NCBI RefSeq assembly: GCF_016863535.1
Contig: NZ_BOPB01000020.1
Location: forward strand, 104,588 to 168,587
Direction of reading: 5' to 3'
DNA length: 64,000 nt
Origin: Micromonospora lutea
Lineage (GTDB): Bacteria > Actinomycetota > Actinomycetes > Mycobacteriales > Micromonosporaceae
A program made the translations under genes and the position numbers. Positions 23,490-30,997 of the stretch are shown here, in pieces. Below the pieces are notes generated by a model that had not been told where the DNA came from, searched no databases, and worked only from the letters and a program-made list of their open reading frames with translations. How positions within the stretch are numbered: position 1 is the stretch's first letter; every line of letters starts with the position of its first letter.

Positions 23490-25610
23490 GTGCTCCATGC
23501 GACGGTAAACGATCTTTCCGGGACAGTGGTGGGGCCCAACGTGCAGGCCAGGGTCATTCATGGCGGCGTACATGTCACCAACCCGGTAGATAACCGAAGC
23601 GTGATACCTCGACAACTTCCCGTACCCTCGGTGCACTTTACCGGCAGGGCGGCAGAAATGGCCGAGCTGGACCGTGTGCTAAACCACGGCGTAAACGTCG
23701 TCGTACTCTGCGGACCCGGTGGTGTAGGAAAATCGGCACTGGCCAGGCAATGGGCCCACACCATACGAAGAAGGTTCGTGGATGGGCAGATCCACGCCGA
23801 CCTCCGAGGATTCAGTGGCGATATGCCACTGGATCCCCGCGCGGCGCTGACGGCGTTCCTACGATCGCTGAACGTGCCATCACAGCGGATACCCGTGGAA
23901 CTGGCCGAGCAGGTCGCGCTCTACCGGACGGTCACCGCGAACCGGTCGTTGCTCGTGCTACTCGACGATGCCCTCTCCGCCGCGCAGGTGAGACCTCTGG
24001 TGCCAGCGTCGGCATCTGCCGTACTCGTCGTGACCAGCCGCCGGCGACTGACCGGACTGATACCCGACGGCGCCCAACTGATCGACGTCCACCCGCTGCC
24101 CTCGACAACAGCGGTTGAACTGTTGGAGCACACAGCCGGTCGGGAGCGGATAGCCCAGGAATCCGGACCAACCGAGGAACTGGTACGAATCTGCGGTGGG
24201 TTACCACTCGCGCTGGTGATCGCCGGCGGACGCTTGGCAGGTCGACCGAGGCTGACCGTCCGCCGGGTGGTATCCGAGCTTGCCGATGAGGCACAACGGT
24301 TGACCCGCCTGTCGGCAGTGGAAGGACTGTCAATCAGAGCGATGATCGAGGTTTCTTACCAGGCACTGACGCCGCACGCCGCCACCCTGTTCCGGCGGCT
24401 GGCGCTACATCCAGGGCGCGAGTTCTGCGCCGAGCTGATCGCCGCGACAACCGCGCCAGCCGACCAGAACCGGGTGCCGAGCCTGGTTGACGAGCTGCTG
24501 GAAGCCAGCCTCTGGGAGGAGATCGCCGAGGAGCGGTTTCGCTACCACGATCTGCTGCGCCTGTACGCCCGCGAGGTATCGGAGCACCATGACCCGGAGA
24601 TGGAACGGCGAGCGGTTCAACTGGCGATGCTGGAGTTCTATTTCGCCGCCGCACACCAGGCGGACATTGTGGTGACCCCCTACCGTCGCCGCCTGCCGTA
24701 CGTCTTCCAACGGCCGCCCGCACTCCTGCCAACGTTAGCTGATCGCGCCGACGCCCTCGCATGGTTCCAACGGGAGCGGAGCAACCTCCTGGATGCCGGG
24801 CGAGCCGCCTTCCAGCTTGGCTACCACGAACTGGCGTGGCACCTCAGCGACGTGATGTGGCCGCTGTTCCTGTACGCCAAGGACTACATGGATCGCTTGG
24901 AGGTGGACGAGCGAGGCCTGCATGCGGCCCGGGCGTGGGGAAACCTTCGGGCCGAGGCGAACATGCTCAAGCGGCTGAGCAGGGTGCACAGCAAATTGGG
25001 CAACCAGGACGCGGCAGAGCAGCACAACCTAGCCGCGATTGACCGGTATCGGGAGGCCGGCGACGTACTGGGCACCGTCGACGCGGAAGAGGGGCTGGCC
25101 ACCCTGTACGCCGACACCGGTCGCGAGCACCAGGCGGCCCGGTTGTTCGAGCGGGTCCTCCTGGTGCGGAGGACGCTTCCCGATCCGCGGAGCATCGGCC
25201 TGACCTGCCTCAACGTGGCCATGTTACTGACCCGGATGGGACAACCGGCCACAGCGCTGCCGCTGCTGGCTGAGGCGGAGGAGATCTTCCTCAGGCTGAC
25301 CGACATCGACCCCTACAACGGTGCACGGGTGCTGCTCGGTGTCGCTGGCGCCGAACTCGGTCTCGGTAACCTCGAGGCGGCCAACCGTGCGGCGGACGAG
25401 GCAGCTCGCCGGATGGCTCAGCTCGGGTCGGCCAACGAGCGGGCAGAGGCGCTGGATCTGCTCGGTCTGGTCGCCGAGCGGCGGGGTGACGAGGAGGAGG
25501 CACGGCGGCGCTACCGCGAGGCGGTCGCCGTCTTCGACGCCATCGGCTCGCCCCGGCTCGCCGAAGTGCGCGGCCGGCTCGACATGCTCGGCGGCACCGT
25601 CACTGAATAG
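23490..25610 (+). CDS. STAND NTPase with NB-ARC and TPR repeats
   Basis: A 706-residue signal-transduction ATPase. The N-terminus holds LSGTVVGPNVQARVIHGG. An NB-ARC domain follows (about 60-340) with Walker A GPGGVGKSALA, Walker B SLLVLLDD, sensor VVTSRRRL and CGGLPLAL, then a winged helix (FRYHDLLRLYAREV). TPR-like repeats fill about 430-700. The first plausible start is the GTG at 23490 near the conserved motif; an in-frame TTG 66 nt upstream is the alternative. Such proteins act as oligomerising sensors in regulation or in phage-triggered defence, and no effector domain is visible here. Its 3' end overlaps a convergent gene by 387 bp. Confidence 0.8.
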   Translation: MLHATVNDLSGTVVGPNVQARVIHGGVHVTNPVDNRSVIPRQLPVPSVHFTGRAAEMAELDRVLNHGVNVVVLCGPGGVGKSALARQWAHTIRRRFVDGQIHADLRGFSGDMPLDPRAALTAFLRSLNVPSQRIPVELAEQVALYRTVTANRSLLVLLDDALSAAQVRPLVPASASAVLVVTSRRRLTGLIPDGAQLIDVHPLPSTTAVELLEHTAGRERIAQESGPTEELVRICGGLPLALVIAGGRLAGRPRLTVRRVVSELADEAQRLTRLSAVEGLSIRAMIEVSYQALTPHAATLFRRLALHPGREFCAELIAATTAPADQNRVPSLVDELLEASLWEEIAEERFRYHDLLRLYAREVSEHHDPEMERRAVQLAMLEFYFAAAHQADIVVTPYRRRLPYVFQRPPALLPTLADRADALAWFQRERSNLLDAGRAAFQLGYHELAWHLSDVMWPLFLYAKDYMDRLEVDERGLHAARAWGNLRAEANMLKRLSRVHSKLGNQDAAEQHNLAAIDRYREAGDVLGTVDAEEGLATLYADTGREHQAARLFERVLLVRRTLPDPRSIGLTCLNVAMLLTRMGQPATALPLLAEAEEIFLRLTDIDPYNGARVLLGVAGAELGLGNLEAANRAADEAARRMAQLGSANERAEALDLLGLVAERRGDEEEARRRYREAVAVFDAIGSPRLAEVRGRLDMLGGTVTE

Positions 25611-25952
25611 AAGCTCTGCTAGGGCCGCATACTGACCATGCAGATCGCCAAGGACCCACCGGTCATGGAGTTGCCGAGCGACGGCTGCCAGGCGCAGGAT
25701 CGTCAGACGTGTCAGCGAATTCCAGGGACCGTAGTGGAAGAGCAGTCCGTCCCGGGTCTGTACGACGACTTCGCCCGCCGATCCGTGTACAACGGCGAGG
25801 GAAACACCTGGATACGTAACGAGCAGTCGGTCGCTGACCGCAATGACGTCGTGTCCGGCGGTGGTGAGCACGACGTCGGCCAACCTGGTGAGCAGGGACG
25901 ACAGTCCGGACGGTCGAAGCGCCACGATGACCGGGTCAGGCCAACATGTCAT
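25224..25952 (-). CDS. Hypothetical protein, 3' end antisense to the STAND gene
   Basis: The first about 114 codons lie in otherwise empty DNA and have clear coding-type GC at third positions (MTCWPDPVIVALRP ... DGLLFHYGPWNSLTRLTILRL). The frame then continues 129 codons antisense to the STAND gene. The ATG overlaps the stop of the gene upstream (ATGA), so translation is coupled. I do not recognise the family. The likeliest reading is a genuine gene whose original 3' end was replaced when the STAND module arrived, leaving a tail of low meaning. Confidence 0.5.
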   Translation of the reverse strand: MTCWPDPVIVALRPSGLSSLLTRLADVVLTTAGHDVIAVSDRLLVTYPGVSLAVVHGSAGEVVVQTRDGLLFHYGPWNSLTRLTILRLAAVARQLHDRWVLGDLHGQYAALAELLFSDGAAEHVEPAAHFGEPGRADGVEDGDRLAVAPPCLLLVTPPLGDQTEQIQRLCPLVGRPELSHPASCLVRRTVGRLEVTETEFGASDTEQHPCTVVGVDVGQPEEDLLRLSQQRQRCGRLSHPGQ

Positions 25953-27169
25953 TGGGTGGCCTCCCGGTGGTGCAGGCGCGGCACGGGTACGGGGGTGACC
26001 CGCCGGTGGCGGCCGGGCTCGGTGATGCCGAGAAGTCGGTAGATGGCCCGCCGCAACAGCCTGGCGGCCTGCCCGGGGTGGCCGGTCAGCGCGGCCGTCA
26101 CCGCCTGCCGGTCGATTTCGCGGGCCGCCACCAGTTGAGGTAGCAGCGCCCGGTGGGGATCGAGAGGGGTGGCCTCGGCGGTGACCAGTTGTTGTGGCGT
26201 GCCGGCGACGGGCATCGTCCGCGGGGTGGGCAGTGTCAGGATCCGGCGCCCGACGGCTGCGGCGTAGGCGGTGACCGACCCGTGATCGCCGATGATGTGG
26301 TCGGCGGCCACGACCAGGGCACGCCAGTCCTGGGTGGGGTCGGGTAGCAGTAGTCCTGCCTCGGTGCAGGACCGCAGCCAGGCTCTTACCTGACGGTGCC
26401 CGTGGGCGTCCCAGACCGCCGGATGCAGGAGCGCGGCGACCCGGTACCGGCCGGCCGGCAGTTGTGCCATCAGCAGGGGGAGCAGGTCAGGGAAGTGCCC
26501 GTACAAGCCGTCCGGGCCCCAGGTGGAGGAAACCAACAGAAGTTCCTGATGGTCCTCGATTCCCATGCCGTGTCGGTACTCCGGTCGGCGCGGAAGGCTG
26601 GCTACGAGACGGTCGAAACAGGGATCGCCGACGACCGTAGCCACCTCCAGGGCCTCCGGGCACTGCAGACGCAGCACCTCCAGTTCGTGTTCGTGGGAGA
26701 GGGCGAGCGTACTTGGCAGTACCCGTCCGCCGTAGGTCAGCCGTTGCGCGTCGAGACCATAGACCGCACGATCCGCGAGCGGCGGACCGCCGTACGGTCC
26801 TGGCCGGACCCGCTTGCTGCGGCCGGCGCCGTGCGCCATCACCAGCAGGGGCGTGTGCAACTGATGTAGCCCTCCCCAGGAGGCGGCGATCCCGAGGTCG
26901 AAGCGTTCCCGAATGGCCTGCTGCCAAGGCAGGACGAGCGCGCCTAGCCGCTCCAGGTGCCGGGCCACCTGCTGGTTGAACACATCTGGCGCCACGGTGA
27001 ACACCACCTGCACCCGGGGGTCCTCCTCGACGTAATCGATCACGTCAAGCAGCCGGTGGCAGCTGGCGATCGTGTGTGCCACAGCGAGGACCGTTCGGCA
27101 GCCCGCCCGGGTAGCCCATTGATCAGAACCGATTCCGATGGGTGTGGCTAACCATTCCCGCGACGTCAT
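25949..27169 (-). CDS. Actinobacterial CDP-glycerol-glycerophosphotransferase-like protein
   Basis: A 406-residue protein starting MTSREWLATPIGIGS after AGGGGGAAG. VLAVAHTIASCHRLLDVI, HTPLLVMAHGAGRSK, VVGDPCFDRLVASLP, LLLVSSTWGPDGLYG, ALLHPAVW and DHIIGDHGSVTAYAAA give a GT-B-like layout. The paired HPAVW and GDHGSV motifs recall the CDP-glycerol glycerophosphotransferase superfamily. Homologues of this type occur beside SARP/AfsR-like regulators in Streptomyces (from memory). Its substrate is unknown. It diverges from the SARP gene with the direct repeats between them. Confidence 0.6.
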   Translation of the reverse strand: MTSREWLATPIGIGSDQWATRAGCRTVLAVAHTIASCHRLLDVIDYVEEDPRVQVVFTVAPDVFNQQVARHLERLGALVLPWQQAIRERFDLGIAASWGGLHQLHTPLLVMAHGAGRSKRVRPGPYGGPPLADRAVYGLDAQRLTYGGRVLPSTLALSHEHELEVLRLQCPEALEVATVVGDPCFDRLVASLPRRPEYRHGMGIEDHQELLLVSSTWGPDGLYGHFPDLLPLLMAQLPAGRYRVAALLHPAVWDAHGHRQVRAWLRSCTEAGLLLPDPTQDWRALVVAADHIIGDHGSVTAYAAAVGRRILTLPTPRTMPVAGTPQQLVTAEATPLDPHRALLPQLVAAREIDRQAVTAALTGHPGQAARLLRRAIYRLLGITEPGRHRRVTPVPVPRLHHREATQ

Positions 27170-27243
27170 TGCTTCCCCCTCATGTCGTGAAGCCCGAGGA
27201 GGCCAGCATCGGAGGGCGGCGTGCTGATCACATTGCCAGTCAC

Positions 27244-27272
27244 CTTGCAACCGGCTTGCACCGCACTGGCAG
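27244..27272. promoter_or_regulatory. Three heptamer direct repeats with 11-bp period, SARP-type operator
   Basis: CTTGCAA (27244), CTTGCAC (27255) and CTGGCAG (27266) start exactly 11 bp apart. SARP proteins bind heptamer direct repeats spaced one helical turn apart, so this geometry fits autoregulation by the SARP gene downstream or control of the divergent gene. It lies 100 bp upstream of the SARP ATG and 75 bp upstream of the divergent ATG. Confidence 0.5.
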
Positions 27273-27371
27273 TGGGATGTCCGATTTCGGACTCTGGGCG
27301 AGAGGGTTGGCCCACCTTGCCACATAGCAGAGAATGAAATAGCCGGTGGTCGATTAGACCTGGGGGTGGGG

Positions 27372-30275
27372 ATGGAGTTCACGATTCTTGGGCCTACAGA
27401 ACTCCGGATCGACGGGCGATTGATCCCGCTTGGCACCGCGAAGCAGCGTGGCCTGCTCGCGACTCTTCTGTACCACGCCGGCGACCCGGTGCAAGTAACG
27501 ACAGTCGTGGAACTTCTATGGCCGGGCCGCGACCCCGACACCTGCCGCAACCTGCTGTACACCCTCGCCAGCCGCCTCCGCGCCACCCTGCGGACTGCCG
27601 GCATACCCGAAGCCCTGACGCGAATGCCCGGCGTCAGCGCCTATCGCTTGGACATCGAACCAATCCAGGTTGATTACCATCGGTTTCGTCGCCTGGCAGC
27701 ACAGGCGCGCCGAGCCGCTGACCTCGACCAACACGACCGGTGCACCGCCCTACTCACCACTGCGCTTCAGCTGTGGCGCAACAACCCACTCGCCGAACTC
27801 CGCGGAGCCCGCAGCGAACATCTCCGCCGCGACATACGGGAACAATTGCTCACCGCAGAGAAACTCCTTGCGGGAAGCGAATTGGCCACCGGCCATCACG
27901 ACCGAGCGCTGGCCCGGCTCGAACCCCTGATCGCAGACAACCAGTTCGACGAGACGCTCGCCCGTCTGCAGGCGAGCGCGCTGCACAGCGCCGGCCGCAC
28001 CCACGACGCCCGCGAATTCATTGCCGCCTTCCGGCGCCGGTACCGACGTAAGATGCGCATCGAACCACATTTGAACCTCGTGGAAATCCTGCCTATCCCC
28101 GCTCCCAAGACCCACACCGTCCGGGCCGGTGCAGACGAGACGGCACCGGTACCACGACAGCTACCGTACGACGTATTCGACTTCACCGGACATGCCGACC
28201 TCCTGTCCGAACTAGACACGCTCGCCACCGACAGCGGAACCCCCAACGTGATAGCCATAACCGGAATGCCGGGGGTAGGAAAAACCGCCTTTGCCACGCG
28301 CTGGGGGCACCACCGCCGCGACTGGTTCCCCGACGGCCAGCTCTACCTCAACGCCGAAGCGCACAGCCAGGTGCCACCGGTACACCCAGACGATGCCGTA
28401 CGACGCTTCCTCGCCGGCCTCGGCGTACCCGCAGATCGCATGCCCACCGATCCCGTGCATCGCAGCGCGCTGTACCACCGACTACTGAGCGACCGACGCC
28501 TACTCGTCGTACTCGACAACGTCCTCGACTCCGACCAGGCGCAACACCTTATTCCTCCGTCCCCAACCAGCCTCGTTATCGTGATCAGCCGCAACCGACT
28601 CAGCGGCCTCAGCGTCCGACACGGCGTCCGCAGCCTGACCATCACACCGCTGCCACACGCCGATCGGCATGGCCTTCTCACCCGGATCATTGGACCTCAC
28701 CGCGCCGATGCCGAGCCCGCCGCCGTGCACAAGCTGGCGCAACTCTCCGGAGGACTACCGATCGCACTACGGATCATCGGTGAACACGTCGCCTCCCAGC
28801 CCAAGACCCCCCTCGGCGACCTCGCCGACGAACTGGGGGAACGTCTACTCGATATCGACGGCGACGACAGCAAAGAACTGACCATAGGCACCGTCTTCGC
28901 CTGGTCGGTCAACGCACTCGCCCCGCTACCCGCCCGGCTCTTCCGCAGCCTCGGTCAGTTTCCAGGCGCGACCGTCGCAGTCGAGGCAGCATCCGCACTG
29001 TTGGCAGCGGACCCGGTTCTGACCGAACGGGCACTCGTCGGCCTCGCCCGAGCGCACCTGATCCACCATGATGCCGTCGGTCGATACCGAATGCACGACC
29101 TCCTGCGTCTATACGCCATCGATCGCGACCGCCTCGAAGGGCTGCCCGAAGAGCGACACGCCGCGTTCCATCGTCTCCTCGACTGGTACCTGCTCACCGC
29201 CGTCAACGCCGTCCGGTGGCTGGAGCCGCAACGGCCGGCCGTGCCTGACCTACCCGAACCCACCAGGGTGCGTCCACTCGTCTTCCCGTCAGAGGGTGAC
29301 GCCCTGCGATGGTGCGAAGTAGAACGCACGAACCTGTTGAGCGTGATCCGCGCGGCCAGCAGAGAAGGCTTCCCACGCCACGCATGGCAGATCGTCGACA
29401 CACTTCATGAGGTCTACGATCGCTCCGGCCCGCAGGGCGAACTGCGAAACATGTTGAGTCTAGCCCTCGACGCCGCCACCGCCGACGGTCATCTTCTCGG
29501 CTGCGCCGGCACCCTCGCCAACCTCGGAGCCGTCCACTTCGCCAGCCATGACTACCAACACGCCGGTGAACTCTTCACCAGCGCCCTTGACCTGGCCGTC
29601 GAAAATGGCTTTGCCGAGATCGAGCTGGCCTGTCTGCACAACCTTGCCTCCGTCCACCTCCGACTGGGCCGCATCACGACTGCCATCGACGTTTTCAACC
29701 AGGTGCTGGATGCGTGCCGGGCAGCCGGCAACCTCGCCGGCGAGGCTTCCACCCTCTACCACCTGGCAGACGCCCATCGACAGCTCGACGAACCTGATCG
29801 GGCCCGCCGCCTCTACCACGAAGCACTCACCATCTGCGAGCAGATCGGATCGCTGCGCGGACGAAGTCTCAACCACGTACGCCTCGCCGAACTGAACGCC
29901 CAAACCGGACAGCCCGAAGCTGCGCTTTCGCACGCCCAAGTCGCACTGGAGCAGCACCCCCGCGTCAAAGACGACGTCCTCCGCTGCGATGCACTCATCG
30001 TTGCCGCCGAGGCCAGACTGCATTTGGGACAACACCGACATTGCCTGTCTGAGGCAACCCTTGCCCGTGCAGTCAGTGAGGGATTGGCAGACACTCTACG
30101 TGAGGCGCGGTCGCTCGTCGTCCTTGCAGAGGCGCTCGTCGCCAAGGGAAACCACCGCACCGCCCGCGCTCATTGCCGGGAAGCCCTTGACCTCCTGAAC
30201 AACACCGGCGAGCACAACCACCTCGCGGTAAAGAACCGCCTGCTGGCGGTCGCCGCTGTCACTGCACGTGGATAG
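27372..30275 (+). CDS. AfsR/SARP-type regulator with NB-ARC and TPR domains
   Basis: A 967-residue protein. Residues about 1-95 form an OmpR-type DNA-binding domain (MEFTILGPTELRI, TVVELLWPGRDP), followed by the bacterial transcriptional activator domain (about 100-245; VDYHRFRRLAAQARRA). An NB-ARC ATPase (Walker A GMPGVGKTAFA, LLVVLDNV, LSGGLPIAL) and C-terminal TPR repeats follow. This is the AfsR layout, a pathway or global activator of secondary metabolism. The ATG is 6 nt after an alternative GTG. It is the nearest regulator to the PrnB-like/PhzS-like cassette about 0.7 kb downstream, but that cassette is on the other strand and the link is inferred. Confidence 0.9.
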   Translation: MEFTILGPTELRIDGRLIPLGTAKQRGLLATLLYHAGDPVQVTTVVELLWPGRDPDTCRNLLYTLASRLRATLRTAGIPEALTRMPGVSAYRLDIEPIQVDYHRFRRLAAQARRAADLDQHDRCTALLTTALQLWRNNPLAELRGARSEHLRRDIREQLLTAEKLLAGSELATGHHDRALARLEPLIADNQFDETLARLQASALHSAGRTHDAREFIAAFRRRYRRKMRIEPHLNLVEILPIPAPKTHTVRAGADETAPVPRQLPYDVFDFTGHADLLSELDTLATDSGTPNVIAITGMPGVGKTAFATRWGHHRRDWFPDGQLYLNAEAHSQVPPVHPDDAVRRFLAGLGVPADRMPTDPVHRSALYHRLLSDRRLLVVLDNVLDSDQAQHLIPPSPTSLVIVISRNRLSGLSVRHGVRSLTITPLPHADRHGLLTRIIGPHRADAEPAAVHKLAQLSGGLPIALRIIGEHVASQPKTPLGDLADELGERLLDIDGDDSKELTIGTVFAWSVNALAPLPARLFRSLGQFPGATVAVEAASALLAADPVLTERALVGLARAHLIHHDAVGRYRMHDLLRLYAIDRDRLEGLPEERHAAFHRLLDWYLLTAVNAVRWLEPQRPAVPDLPEPTRVRPLVFPSEGDALRWCEVERTNLLSVIRAASREGFPRHAWQIVDTLHEVYDRSGPQGELRNMLSLALDAATADGHLLGCAGTLANLGAVHFASHDYQHAGELFTSALDLAVENGFAEIELACLHNLASVHLRLGRITTAIDVFNQVLDACRAAGNLAGEASTLYHLADAHRQLDEPDRARRLYHEALTICEQIGSLRGRSLNHVRLAELNAQTGQPEAALSHAQVALEQHPRVKDDVLRCDALIVAAEARLHLGQHRHCLSEATLARAVSEGLADTLREARSLVVLAEALVAKGNHRTARAHCREALDLLNNTGEHNHLAVKNRLLAVAAVTARG

Positions 30276-30501
30276 ACGCGAGTGTGCGGGCTTGTGTCGC
30301 CGGCGGCTCTGTCTCGTCGACCGTTGCCACCTCTTCCACCCTGTTCGGGCCCGTGCGACCTGCGCCTCCTCGCCGTGGAACCACTACCCGCTGACGGTGT
30401 TGTGGCAGGGGCGCGACCCGGGCCGGCGCAGGCTGAGGGGACGCCGACAGGGACACACCGTGAGTGGTGTGTCCCAGCGTCGATCCGGGGGCGGCACCGG
30501 G
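30276..30501. other. Gene-free stretch after the SARP gene
   Basis: No coding frame with a ribosome site, no hairpin and no known motif seen. It leads into the gene fragments at 30502-30638; together the gap to the NUDIX gene is about 380 bp. Confidence 0.4.
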
Positions 30502-30593
30502 TCACAGGGTCAGCTTCCAGCCTTCGATCACGCCTGAGTTGCCGGCGAACAGGTCCTCGATTCGCAGCTTCCAGGTGCCGCCGGTCGGCCTAC
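30502..30593 (-). pseudogene. Fragment of a subtilisin-type protease P-domain
   Basis: The frame ends PTGGTWKLRIEDLFAGN then SGVIEGWKLTL and a stop. This is the typical last strand of the proprotein-convertase P domain that closes many secreted serine proteases (GTW-L-V-D...G-I--W-L-L). Nothing upstream in any frame continues the protein; it abuts a sigma-factor-like fragment on the other strand. Confidence 0.5.
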
Positions 30594-30638
30594 GCGGTGC
30601 AGGAGACGTTGGTGCGGGCATGGCGCACCCTGTCGTGA
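30588..30638 (+). pseudogene. Fragment resembling sigma-70 region 2
   Basis: AYAVQETLVRAWRTLS then stop. It resembles the DAVQETLLRAWR core of ECF sigma factor region 2. Only about 16 codons remain, with no region 4 and no plausible start. Confidence 0.4.
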
Positions 30639-30657
30639 ACATCGGAAGGTGCGGGGG

Positions 30658-30954
30658 ATGAGTTCCCGGCTGGCGGCGTACGCGGTCTGTGTCGAGCAGG
30701 AGCGGGTACTGCTGGTCCGTTGCGTGTCGCCGGCTGGTGAGACGAACTGGAGCCTTCCGGGCGGCAAGGTGGAGCACGCGGAAGATCCGTTCGACGCGGT
30801 GGTCAGGGAGGTCGCCGAGGAGACCGGCTGCGACGCGGTGGTCGAGCGTCTGCGCCGATCCTCCCTCGTCGACGTCGGTATCGCCCTGACCCGGACGCGT
30901 CCGCTGACCGGCCACGTCCCTCCGGTCCTGCCCGGCGGGCTCATTCAGCACTGA
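30658..30954 (+). CDS. NUDIX hydrolase, C-terminally truncated
   Basis: A 98-residue protein with a complete NUDIX box (GGKVEHAEDPFDAVVREVAEETG, matching GX5EX7REVXEEXG). It would hydrolyse a nucleoside diphosphate-linked substrate. Normal family members have about 140-160 residues; here the fold stops shortly after the box (ending GGLIQH), so the last strands and helix are missing. It lies beside two gene fragments and is probably decaying. GGGGG precedes the ATG. Confidence 0.6.
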   Translation: MSSRLAAYAVCVEQERVLLVRCVSPAGETNWSLPGGKVEHAEDPFDAVVREVAEETGCDAVVERLRRSSLVDVGIALTRTRPLTGHVPPVLPGGLIQH

Positions 30955-30997
30955 GGACACCGCGCCAGGACGTGCCGGGCTCCGAGCCTGCGGCAGC

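Noticed and set aside
30282..30638. Complete 118-residue gene ending in a sigma-like tail
   Set aside because: Only the last 16 codons resemble a family; the rest lacks motifs and a ribosome site.
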